From Bacillota bacterium (GTDB lineage Bacteria; Bacillota; Clostridia; Lachnospirales; Lachnospiraceae), in assembly GCA_022717655.1 (NCBI GenBank), contig JAIIAN010000036.1, positions 1 to 19,698 on the forward strand: a stretch of DNA of 19,698 nucleotides, given 5' to 3'. Shown one piece after another: positions 7,961-15,324 of the stretch (its first letter is position 1; each line of letters starts with the position of its first letter). Made by a program: the position numbers and the translations under genes. The notes beneath the pieces are model-generated. The model made no database searches, was not told the origin of the DNA, and saw nothing but the letters and a program-made list of their open reading frames with translations.

Positions 7961-8293
7961 ATGCATTTAATCAATGACGAAAACGGCAATGTCGTTCCTC
8001 ATGGACATGAGCATAATCACAGCCATGAACATACTCATGAACATGGATGCAGCAATTGTGGTGACAACGAGTGTCAGGGAAGCTGTACAGAAGAAGTAGT
8101 AGCACTTTTAAATTATATGCTTTCTCACAATGAACACCATGCAGAAGAACTTGACCAGATGGCAGAAAATCTTGCAAAACTGGGAATGGAAGATGCTGCA
8201 AAAACGATTAAAGAAGGTGTTGCAGATTTCCAGAAAGGAAACATGCGCTTAGGTCTTGCACTGACACTTGTGAAAGAACATTTGAAGGACTGA
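7961..8293 (+). CDS. Small His/Cys-rich putative metal-binding protein
   Basis: I do not recognise the family of this 110-aa protein. Its N-terminal third is a metal-ligand array: histidines at every second position from 14 to 28 (eight in all), then cysteines at 30, 33, 38 and 42. The rest (about 43-110) looks like a compact alpha-helical domain containing NEHHAEEL and ending KEHLKD. No signal peptide or membrane segment is seen, so it should be cytoplasmic. A good ribosome site (aaaggag, 7949-7955) precedes the ATG by 5 bases. It is the first gene after the strong promoter and directly precedes cooT, in an operon whose two main enzymes need nickel. I infer a role in binding, storing or delivering nickel, analogous to His-rich CooJ or HypB tails; zinc or cobalt binding is also possible. 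Function is inferred from composition and context only. Confidence 0.8.
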   Translation: MHLINDENGNVVPHGHEHNHSHEHTHEHGCSNCGDNECQGSCTEEVVALLNYMLSHNEHHAEELDQMAENLAKLGMEDAAKTIKEGVADFQKGNMRLGLALTLVKEHLKD

Positions 8294-8310
8294 AATAAGG
8301 AGGCGTAACT

Positions 8311-8490
8311 ATGTGTCTTGCAACCGTTCAAAAAAGTGATGATACTGTAGTATGCAGAAATGTCAGCAGAATTGACGTGGATGGAGAAAAAGTAATCATT
8401 CGTGATATTATGGGTGATGAGCGCGTAATAGAGGGTAAAATTCTTATGGTTGATTTGGCAAACAGTCTTGTGAAACTGGACTGCCAGTAA
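8311..8490 (+). CDS. cooT: CooT-family nickel-binding protein
   Basis: This 59-aa protein begins MCLATV, matching the MC-x-A start of the CooT family. In Rhodospirillum rubrum, CooT is a small Ni(II)-binding protein helping CO dehydrogenase maturation, and Cys2 is the metal ligand. Cys2 is present here. The remainder is a short beta-rich sequence with DVDGEKVIIRDI and EGKILMVDLANSLVKLDC, in line with the family's compact fold. Further cysteines are at position 15 and next to the C-terminus. It has a strong ribosome site (aaggagg, 8297-8303) and follows the His/Cys-rich gene by 17 bases. Its place upstream of cooC and acsA supports a nickel chaperone role. The family call is good; which enzyme it serves is inferred. 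Confidence 0.83.
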   Translation: MCLATVQKSDDTVVCRNVSRIDVDGEKVIIRDIMGDERVIEGKILMVDLANSLVKLDCQ

Positions 8491-8500
8491 AAACAGATCT

Positions 8501-8525
8501 TTTGGACCGCTACGCACGGTCTTAA
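8501..8525 (+). other. Modest intercistronic stem-loop after cooT
   Basis: Bases 8504-8509 pair with 8517-8522 (6 bp including one G-U) around a 7-base loop. Three further A-U pairs lie below a mismatch. No T-run follows. It is the weakest of a series of similar stem-loops in this operon. Confidence 0.4.
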
Positions 8526-8557
8526 ATAGATAAATTATAATGTGGAGGTAAGTAACT

Positions 8558-9475
8558 ATGAAATTATCAGAAGCGATGAAAGAGAAAATGCTTTTGTCTT
8601 TCGAGCTGTTTCCACCAAAAACAGATAAAGGTATGGAAAATCTTCCGGGCACAATTGAACATCTGTGCAAATATAAACCGGAATACATTTCCTGTACTTA
8701 TGGTGCTGGTGGAACAAACGTTGGTAAGAACATGGACGTGTGTAAAATGATTCAGGCTGCTGGAACAACACCGGTAACACATTTTACCTGTATCGGAAAC
8801 ACCGCAGAGGGTATTAAAGACCAGTTACAGAATTACTTAGACAATGGTGTGGACCACATGCTTGCACTGCGTGGAGACCTTCCGTTTGGATGGACTGGAA
8901 CAGGTGGAGATTTCCATTATGCAACCGATTTAGTCGCTTATGTTCGTAAAGAATTCGGCGATAAAATCGAAATTGCTGTTGCAGGTTCTCCGGAAGGACA
9001 TATTGCCTGCCGTAGTTTAGAAGCTGATATTGCTGTCTTAAAACAGAAACAGGACAATGGTGCAGACTACATCATGACTCAGCTTTGCTGGGATATGGAA
9101 CAGTTTAAACGCTGGTTAGATGCAATTCGTACTGCTGGTGTTACAATGCCAATCGATGTAGGTATCATGCCGATTCTTGACCAGGCAGCTACAATCAACA
9201 TGGCACTTTCACGTAATGGCTGTGTAATGCCGCGTGAACTTTGTGAAATTATTTCTAAAAACTGGATTTTCCCAAATCCATTCGACAAAGAGCCATTCGA
9301 TGCTGATGTAGAAGGAAAGAAAGCTCGTTTCAAAGAAGCTGGTATCGAATACACAATTAAACAGATTGATGAATATCGTGCACTTGGTGTAAATGGTATC
9401 CATCTGTATGCACTGAATAAATGGAAAGACGTTTCTGAAATTATTGACAGATCCGGTCTTCGTACATTAGTGTAA
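8558..9475 (+). CDS. metF: 5,10-methylenetetrahydrofolate reductase
   Basis: This 305-aa flavin-dependent TIM-barrel enzyme reduces methylene-tetrahydrofolate to methyl-tetrahydrofolate, the last step of the methyl branch, which feeds AcsE. MetF motifs visible are FELFPPKTDKG with the active-site glutamate (E16), YISCTYGAGG, HFTCIG, LALRGDLP, AGSPEGH, and GIMPI. The ribosome site (gtggagg, 8541-8547) lies 10 bases before the ATG. In well-studied acetogens MetF works with the zinc and iron-sulfur protein MetV and sometimes RnfC2 or an Hdr/Mvh module. None of these is next to it here; the neighbours are cooT and cooC. Either metV is elsewhere or this MetF uses another electron-delivery partner. 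Position in the carbonyl-branch operon points to an autotrophic or acetogenic role rather than methionine synthesis alone. Confidence 0.95.
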   Translation: MKLSEAMKEKMLLSFELFPPKTDKGMENLPGTIEHLCKYKPEYISCTYGAGGTNVGKNMDVCKMIQAAGTTPVTHFTCIGNTAEGIKDQLQNYLDNGVDHMLALRGDLPFGWTGTGGDFHYATDLVAYVRKEFGDKIEIAVAGSPEGHIACRSLEADIAVLKQKQDNGADYIMTQLCWDMEQFKRWLDAIRTAGVTMPIDVGIMPILDQAATINMALSRNGCVMPRELCEIISKNWIFPNPFDKEPFDADVEGKKARFKEAGIEYTIKQIDEYRALGVNGIHLYALNKWKDVSEIIDRSGLRTLV

Positions 9476-9512
9476 GAAACAACATTAAAGAAATATAGGA
9501 GGTGCCCTGTAA

Positions 9513-10283
9513 ATGGCACATGTAATTGCAATTGCCGGTAAAGGCGGCGTTGGTAAAACAACACTTACCGGATTGATTATTCAGTATCTGGGCAAGAAGG
9601 GCAAAGGTCCGATTCTTGCAGTGGATGCAGATGCAAACTCAAATCTAAACGAGGTCCTTGGAGTGGAAGTGGAAGAAACTCTTGGTGATATCCGTGAGGA
9701 AGTAGCCAGAGCAGAAATGTCAAAAGAAAATCCGATTCCACCAGGAGTGTCGAAAGCAGACTATATGGAATTTAAATTTGACGATGCATTAATTGAAGAT
9801 GATGATTATGACTTGCTGGTGATGGGACGTACGCAGGGAAAAGGATGTTACTGTTTTGTTAACGGACTTCTGCAGGCGCAGCTTCAGAGGCTGGAGAAAA
9901 ACTATCCTTATATCATCGTGGATAATGAAGCCGGCATGGAGCATATCAGCAGAGGGGTTCTTCCAAATATGGAAGTTGCCATTCTTGTCAGTGACTGTTC
10001 AAGAAGAGGTGTACAGGCAGTTGGAAGAATTGCACAGTTGATTAAAGAGTGTGACATGCACCCGAAGAAAGTTGGTTTAATTATCAACCGAGCTCCGGGC
10101 GGGGTGCTCAACGAAGGAACAAAAGCCGAGATTGAAAAACAGGGCTTAACCCTGCTCGGCGTTGTTCCGCAAGACGAAACGGTATATGAATTTGATTGTG
10201 ACGGAACCCCAATTGTAGATTTACCGGAAGACTCTCCGGTAAGAAAAGCAGTTGTTGAAATTATTGACAATCTGGGGCTCTAA
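9513..10283 (+). CDS. cooC: CooC-type nickel-insertion ATPase preceding acsA
   Basis: This 256-aa MinD/ParA-type P-loop ATPase is predicted to insert nickel into the C-cluster of CO dehydrogenase in the cytoplasm. The deviant Walker A is GKGGVGKTT (9-17). The metal-binding CxC motif is C112-Y-C114, the same spacing and nearly the same position as the nickel-binding pair of Carboxydothermus CooC1. Switch and Walker B regions appear as VDADANSN and IIVDNEAGMEH. A near-perfect aggaggt ribosome site precedes the ATG by 9 bases. It is separated from acsA by 68 bases containing a small hairpin. A second, clearly different paralog lies directly before acsB; the tight pairing suggests each serves the enzyme that follows it. 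That division of labour is inferred. Confidence 0.92.
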   Translation: MAHVIAIAGKGGVGKTTLTGLIIQYLGKKGKGPILAVDADANSNLNEVLGVEVEETLGDIREEVARAEMSKENPIPPGVSKADYMEFKFDDALIEDDDYDLLVMGRTQGKGCYCFVNGLLQAQLQRLEKNYPYIIVDNEAGMEHISRGVLPNMEVAILVSDCSRRGVQAVGRIAQLIKECDMHPKKVGLIINRAPGGVLNEGTKAEIEKQGLTLLGVVPQDETVYEFDCDGTPIVDLPEDSPVRKAVVEIIDNLGL

Positions 10284-10290
10284 AAAAACT

Positions 10291-10314
10291 GGGCCTGCCG
10301 GAAAGGGGAGGCCC
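10291..10314 (+). other. Intercistronic stem-loop between cooC and acsA
   Basis: Bases gggcct (10291-10296) pair with aggccc (10309-10314) around a 12-base loop. The following sequence is A/G-rich with no T-run, so this is not a normal terminator. It may protect or define the 5' end of the acsA message after processing. Confidence 0.55.
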
Positions 10315-10351
10315 TAAGAGAAAAAAGAGGCGAAATTCAAGGAGGATATTC

Positions 10352-12244
10352 ATGAGTGAATTCAAATTAACCACAGTAGAAGAATTCGAAGCTGCTACTG
10401 AGAGACTCCTGGAGACAGGGGCAAAAGTTGGCGCGGATGCTTGGCAGTTCCGTGTAAAAAATCAGACTCCGCACTGTAAGTTTGGTGAAGAAGGTGTCTG
10501 CTGTCGTATCTGTTCTATGGGACCATGTCGTATTACAAAAAAAGCACCGAGAGGAATTTGCGGATGTGACGTACACGGTATCGTTGGACGTAACTATCTG
10601 AAATTTACAGCAGGTGGTTCTGCAACACATTCCGACCATGGTCGTGAAATCTGTCATACCTTATATGAATCATCAGCTGATGGATGTTATCAGGTAAAAG
10701 ATCCGGAAAAACTGATTCGTATTGCAAAAGAATGGGGTGTAGAGACAGAAGGAAAAGATATCTACGACTTAGCACATGAAGTTGCAGAAATGGGTCTGTG
10801 GGAATATGGTAAACCGTTTGGAACACAGAGATTCTTAAAGAGAGCTCCGCAGTCACAGCAGGAATTATGGGAAAAGAACGAACTTGCACCAAGAGCAATC
10901 GACCGTGAAGTTTCATGTTCTTTACATATGGCTCACATGGGATGTTCCTCTCTTCCGGAAGCATTAATCAAACAGTCTATCCGTGCAGGTTTATCTGATG
11001 GATGGGGCGGTTCCATGATGGGAACAGAGTTCTCTGATGTCCTGTTTGGAACTCCAAAGCCAATTGATACAGAAGCAAACCTTGGTGTTATGGTAGAAGA
11101 AAACGTAAACATCGTTGTTCATGGACATGACCCGAGTCTTTCTGAAATGGTTTGTGAATATGCAGACTCTCCGGAAATGATTGCTTATGCAAAAGAAATG
11201 GGAGCAAAAGGAATTACAGTATCCGGTGTATGTTGTACATCAAACGAAGTAGCTATGCGTCGTGGTATTCCGATGGCAGGTAACTTTTTACAGCAGGAAA
11301 ACGTTGTACTGACAGGTGCTTGTGAAGCAATTGTAGTAGACGTACAGTGTATTTTCCCGGCACTCGGACCTTTAAGCAAATGTTTCCACACAAAATTCAT
11401 CACAACATCTCCAATTGCACAGATGCCGGATTCTGAATTTATCCGCTTTGATGCAAAAACAGCAGATGAAAAAGCAAAAGCTATCGTTAAAACAGCAATT
11501 GAAAACTTCAAAAACAGAAAACCAGAACTGGTACATATTCCACAGTTAAAACAGAAAGCAACTGTAGGATACTCTGTAGAAGCAATCATCAAATGCTTGG
11601 ACGGTGTTGCAAACAGCCAGGTTGATGAGATGGGAACAGTAAAACCTCTGTTACAGTGCGTAACATCAGGTGTTCTTCGTGGAGCAGTTGCAATGGTTGG
11701 ATGTAATAACCCGAAAATCCGTCCTGACCTTGCTCACATCGAACTGATGAAAAAATTAATCGCAAACGATATCGTAATTATTGCATCTGGGTGTTCTGCA
11801 CAGGCTGCTGCAAAAGCAGGACTTATGGACAAACGTGCAAAAGATATCTGCGGTGATGGATTAAAACGTGTCTGTGAATTAGCAGATATCCCTCCAGTTC
11901 TTCACATGGGTTCTTGTGTAGATATCAGCCGTATGATGATTCTTGCTTCTGAATTGGCTAAATGTGCCGGTGTACATATTTCACAGCTTCCGGTTGTTGG
12001 ATGTGCTCCGGAATGGATGTCTGAAAAAGCAGTTTCTATCGGTAACTATGTAATCGGTACAGGTATCGATACATTCCTTGGTGTTGACCCTTATGTTTCC
12101 GGTTCCAGCGAAATCGCTGAAATCCTGACAAATGGTACAAGAGAATGGGTAGAAGCAGCATTTACTGTGGAAAAAGATATTGATAAACTTGGAGACGCCA
12201 TGATGGCACGTATCGAAGAAAAACGTGCAGCGCTCGGAATTTAA
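10352..12244 (+). CDS. acsA: CO dehydrogenase catalytic subunit (CODH of the CODH/ACS complex)
   Basis: This 630-aa Ni-Fe-S enzyme interconverts CO2 and CO, taking electrons from ferredoxin and passing CO to AcsB. The N-terminal cluster region carries C42 and C50 (D-cluster, shared between subunits) and C51, C54, C59 plus C70 or C72 (B-cluster). The C-cluster set is complete: H257 in VVHGHD, C294/C295 in SGVCCTSNE, C333 in DVQC, C451 in MVGCNNPK, C481 in ASGCSAQ and C522 in GSCVD. The catalytic lysine region SEKAVSIG is at 558-565. The start follows a strong aaggagg site (10339-10345). It shows no truncation or missing ligand. Arginine is often coded CGT here, unlike the AGA-rich sbcC, suggesting strong expression. 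Because acsB and the corrinoid proteins follow, acsA is a better name than cooS. Confidence 0.97.
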   Translation: MSEFKLTTVEEFEAATERLLETGAKVGADAWQFRVKNQTPHCKFGEEGVCCRICSMGPCRITKKAPRGICGCDVHGIVGRNYLKFTAGGSATHSDHGREICHTLYESSADGCYQVKDPEKLIRIAKEWGVETEGKDIYDLAHEVAEMGLWEYGKPFGTQRFLKRAPQSQQELWEKNELAPRAIDREVSCSLHMAHMGCSSLPEALIKQSIRAGLSDGWGGSMMGTEFSDVLFGTPKPIDTEANLGVMVEENVNIVVHGHDPSLSEMVCEYADSPEMIAYAKEMGAKGITVSGVCCTSNEVAMRRGIPMAGNFLQQENVVLTGACEAIVVDVQCIFPALGPLSKCFHTKFITTSPIAQMPDSEFIRFDAKTADEKAKAIVKTAIENFKNRKPELVHIPQLKQKATVGYSVEAIIKCLDGVANSQVDEMGTVKPLLQCVTSGVLRGAVAMVGCNNPKIRPDLAHIELMKKLIANDIVIIASGCSAQAAAKAGLMDKRAKDICGDGLKRVCELADIPPVLHMGSCVDISRMMILASELAKCAGVHISQLPVVGCAPEWMSEKAVSIGNYVIGTGIDTFLGVDPYVSGSSEIAEILTNGTREWVEAAFTVEKDIDKLGDAMMARIEEKRAALGI

Positions 12245-12256
12245 GAGCAGAAAAAA

Positions 12257-12290
12257 CGGCTGTCTGATTTAGAACTGGATTAGACAGCCG
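12257..12290 (+). other. Intercistronic stem-loop between acsA and acsF
   Basis: A perfect 9-bp stem (12257-12265 with 12282-12290) extends inward by about five more pairs, some G-U, to a short loop near 12271-12276. It starts 12 bases after the acsA stop and is followed by gtataag, not a T-run. It is therefore a candidate mRNA processing or stabilising element rather than a terminator. Confidence 0.7.
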
Positions 12291-12310
12291 GTATAAGAAA
12301 GGTGAATGAA

Positions 12311-13078
12311 ATGAAAATAGCAGTGACAGGAAAAGGCGGTGTGGGTAAAACCACATTTGCAGCGACTTTAGCCCGGCTGTACGCAGACGAAGGGCGAAAA
12401 GTCCTTGCAGCAGATGTGGATCCGGACGCAAACCTTGGACTGGCTTTAGGATTCGACGAGGAAACTTTAGATTCAATTGTTCCCATTACAAAAATGAGAA
12501 AGCTGGTAGAAGAGAGAACCGGTGCAAATGAAGTGAATAAGTTTTTTAAAATCAATCCGAAAGTGGACGATATTCCGGATACTTATTCAAAAGAGGTAAA
12601 TGGAGTAAAACTGCTGGTACTGGGGACTGTGGAAACCGGCGGTGGCGGATGTGTCTGCCCGGAGCATGTAATGCTTCGCAGAATCATTAACAATTTGGTC
12701 ATTCATCGAGATGATGTCGTAATTATGGATATGGAAGCCGGTCTGGAACACTTAGGCCGTGGAACCACCCAGTCAATGGACCAGTTTATTGTTGTGATTG
12801 AACCGGGAGCCAGAAGTGTACAGACTTATAAGAATGTAAAACGTCTGGCAGATGACCTCGGAGTGAAACAGGTTCGTGTTGTTGCAAACAAAGTAAGAAA
12901 TGTCGAAGATGAAGAGTTTGTAAAAGCTCATATCCCGGCAGAGGATCTGTTAGGCTTCATTCACTATAACACAGAAGTGATAGATGCGGATCGCCAGGGG
13001 AAATCTCCTTACGATTTCAGCAATACTGTAAAAGAAGAGATCACAAAAATTAAAAACATAATCGACAAAGGATTATGA
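12311..13078 (+). CDS. acsF: CooC/AcsF-type nickel-insertion ATPase preceding acsB
   Basis: A second MinD-like P-loop ATPase, 255 aa from the ATG at 12311. It has Walker A GKGGVGKTT (7-15), ADVDPDANLG in the switch region, the metal-binding pair C114-V-C116 in a GGGGCVCPEH context, and MDMEAGLEHLGRG. I chose ATG 12311, preceded by an aaaggtg site with suitable spacing; a GTG at 12302 in frame lies inside that site and is less likely. It differs from the first CooC of this operon mainly in the lid region and the sequence around CxC. AcsF of Moorella is the CooC homologue linked to acetyl-CoA synthase maturation; since this gene abuts acsB, I assign it that role. A CODH role cannot be excluded from sequence. 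Confidence 0.9.
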   Translation: MKIAVTGKGGVGKTTFAATLARLYADEGRKVLAADVDPDANLGLALGFDEETLDSIVPITKMRKLVEERTGANEVNKFFKINPKVDDIPDTYSKEVNGVKLLVLGTVETGGGGCVCPEHVMLRRIINNLVIHRDDVVIMDMEAGLEHLGRGTTQSMDQFIVVIEPGARSVQTYKNVKRLADDLGVKQVRVVANKVRNVEDEEFVKAHIPAEDLLGFIHYNTEVIDADRQGKSPYDFSNTVKEEITKIKNIIDKGL

Positions 13079-13098
13079 GAAATCAGGAGGAAGAAACA

Positions 13099-15225
13099 TT
13101 GACATTATTTGAAACCGTATTTAGCGGAAATGATGCTGTTTATGGATTAACCGAAAATGCAATTAATGCAGCAATTGAGCAGCATGGTGCAGACAAAGCA
13201 ATCAGCTTTCCAGATACTGCTTACAGCTTACCTTGCTACTATGCAGTAACAGGTGTTAAAGTTGCTACTTTAGGAGAATTAAAAGAAGCGTTAGGTGTAG
13301 TAAAAACTCTTATGACAAGAGAAATGAAAACACATGATGTATTTATGTCAGGTGTTGCTACTGCATTATGTGCAGAATTTATTGAAGTGTTAAAATACAT
13401 CGACGGTGCAACTCCTTATGAAGCACCATGTGCAGGACATGTTCCGGATGCAATCATCCGTGAACTTGGTGTACCGCTTGTAACAGGCGATATCCCAGGT
13501 GTTGCAGTTATCCTTGGTTCTGCTCCTACAACAGAAGAAGGTGTTGCTTTAGTAAAAAGCTATCAGGCACAGGGTATCTTAGTTACCTTAGTTGGCGGAA
13601 TCATTGACCAGGTTGAAGAAGCTGGAATGAAAACAGGTGCAAACGTACGTGTTATCCCGCTTGGAAAAGATGTTACAGCAGTTATCCATGTTGTATCTAT
13701 CGCATTAAGAGCAGCTCTTATCTTTGGTAATGTGAAACCAGGTGATGCAGCTTCTCTGATGACTTATACAAAAGACCGTGTACCGGCATTTGTTAATGCA
13801 TTTGCTCCTCTCGATGATGTTATCGTTGCATGTGGTGCAGGCGCAATCGCTCTTGGATTCCCGGTTATCACAAATCAGGAAGGCGTTTCTGAAGTACCGA
13901 AGAGCTTAATCTGCCAGCCAGATGTTGAAAAATTCAATGCAACATCTTTAGAGGCACGTGATATTAAAATTAAAATTACAAACATCGATATTCCGGTTGC
14001 TTTTGCATCTGCTTTCGAAGGTGAAATTATCCGTCGTGGTGACATGCAGGTAGAATTTGATGGTTCTCGTGTAGACTGTGCTGAGTTAGTACATACTGTA
14101 GAAGCTTCTGAAATTGAAGACCATAAGATTACAGTTGTAGGACCGGAAGTTGACGAAATGGAACTGGGAAGCAAAAACAGCATTGCTTATGTCGTTAAAG
14201 TTGCTGGTAGAAACATGCAGCCAGATTTTGAGCCGGTTATCGAACGTAAATTCCATAACTATATCAACTGTATTGAAGGTGTATATCATACAGGACAGCG
14301 TGATATGCAGCGTATCCGTATCAGCAAAGATGCATTTGCAGCTGGATTCCGTATCAAACACATCGGTGAAGTTTTATACGCATCCGTTAAAAATGAGTTT
14401 GATGCAGTTGTTGATAAATGTGAAGTTGTTATTTACACAGATCCTGCTGAATGTACAAGAATTCGTCATGAAGTGGCAATTCCAACATTCAACAAACGTG
14501 ATGACCGTCTGAAAACTCTGACAGATGAGTCTGTAGATGTATACTACAGCTGTATTCTGTGTCAGGCATTCTCTCCATCTCACGTATGTGTTGTTACTCC
14601 GGAACGTCTTGGTCTTTGTGGTGCGGTTTCATGGCTGGATGCAAAAGCAACAAATGAACTTGACCCGAACGGACCTTGTCAGGTAATCACAAAAGAAAGA
14701 TGTATCGATGAGAGAATCGGTGAATACGAAGATGTTAACGAAGCAGTTCGTAAACTGTCTCAGGGTGCTCTTGAAGATGTATCTCTGTACTCTATCATGG
14801 AAAAACCGATGACATCTTGTGGATGTTTCGAATGTATCTGTGGTATCGAGCCATTCTCAAATGGTGTTGTAATTGCCAACCGTGAATATGCAGGTATGAC
14901 TCCTCTTGGTATGACATTCCCAGAAATGGCTTCCATGACAGGTGGTGGTGTTCAGACACCAGGTTTCATGGGACATGGTAAACACTTTATCGGTTCCAAG
15001 AAGTTCATGAAAGCAGAAGGCGGTATCGAAAGAATCGTATGGATGCCAAAAGAACTGAAAGAATTTGTTGCAGACAGACTGAATGAAACTGCAAAAGAAT
15101 TATACGGAATTGAAAACTTTACAGATATGATTGGTGATGAAACAATCGCAACAGACCCAGAAGAACTGGTAGGATTCTTAACAGAAAAAGGACATCCAGC
15201 TCTTGCTATGGAGCCAATGATGTAA
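13099..15225 (+). CDS. acsB: Acetyl-CoA synthase (CO-methylating)
   Basis: AcsB condenses CO, a methyl group from AcsC/AcsD and CoA into acetyl-CoA. All A-cluster ligands are present. C485, C488, C497 and C507 (spacing 3, 9, 10, as in Moorella) bind the [4Fe-4S] cluster, and the C574-G575-C576 motif, with C488, holds the two nickel sites. The C485-containing and CGC segments sit in the C-terminal domain; the N-terminal part begins with the CODH-contacting region (PDTAYSLPCYY). Length is 708 aa, close to the Moorella enzyme of about 730. I prefer the TTG at 13099, because an aggagg site (13085-13090) sits 8 bases before it. An ATG at 13075 would add 8 residues and overlap the acsF stop, but its own ribosome site is too close. 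The A-cluster call is certain; the start is not. Confidence 0.96.
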   Translation: MTLFETVFSGNDAVYGLTENAINAAIEQHGADKAISFPDTAYSLPCYYAVTGVKVATLGELKEALGVVKTLMTREMKTHDVFMSGVATALCAEFIEVLKYIDGATPYEAPCAGHVPDAIIRELGVPLVTGDIPGVAVILGSAPTTEEGVALVKSYQAQGILVTLVGGIIDQVEEAGMKTGANVRVIPLGKDVTAVIHVVSIALRAALIFGNVKPGDAASLMTYTKDRVPAFVNAFAPLDDVIVACGAGAIALGFPVITNQEGVSEVPKSLICQPDVEKFNATSLEARDIKIKITNIDIPVAFASAFEGEIIRRGDMQVEFDGSRVDCAELVHTVEASEIEDHKITVVGPEVDEMELGSKNSIAYVVKVAGRNMQPDFEPVIERKFHNYINCIEGVYHTGQRDMQRIRISKDAFAAGFRIKHIGEVLYASVKNEFDAVVDKCEVVIYTDPAECTRIRHEVAIPTFNKRDDRLKTLTDESVDVYYSCILCQAFSPSHVCVVTPERLGLCGAVSWLDAKATNELDPNGPCQVITKERCIDERIGEYEDVNEAVRKLSQGALEDVSLYSIMEKPMTSCGCFECICGIEPFSNGVVIANREYAGMTPLGMTFPEMASMTGGGVQTPGFMGHGKHFIGSKKFMKAEGGIERIVWMPKELKEFVADRLNETAKELYGIENFTDMIGDETIATDPEELVGFLTEKGHPALAMEPMM

Positions 15226-15256
15226 TCAGAGGTTCATTCCTTAGACGATAATCATA

Positions 15257-15296
15257 ATAAGCGGTGGGGGAAGCTGTGGCCTAACCCGCCGTTTAT
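15257..15296 (+). other. Intercistronic stem-loop between acsB and acsD
   Basis: Bases 15257-15268 can pair with 15285-15296 over 12 bp (two G-U) around a 16-base loop, with a G/C-rich core. It is followed by an A-run and then the acsD ribosome site. No T-run is present, so it is a likely RNA processing or stabilising element rather than a terminator. Confidence 0.65.
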
Positions 15297-15324
15297 AAAA
15301 AATATACAAGGAGGCTAATAAGAA

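Noticed and set aside
8536..8541. TATAAT just before metF
   Set aside because: It lies directly against the ribosome site (8541-8547) and would give a transcript lacking that site; it is probably chance in AT-rich sequence.
8125..8688. A 187-codon open frame on the minus strand spanning the His/Cys-rich gene end, cooT and the metF start
   Set aside because: It crosses three well-supported sense genes with good ribosome sites, has no recognisable domain, and would conflict with the cooT match.
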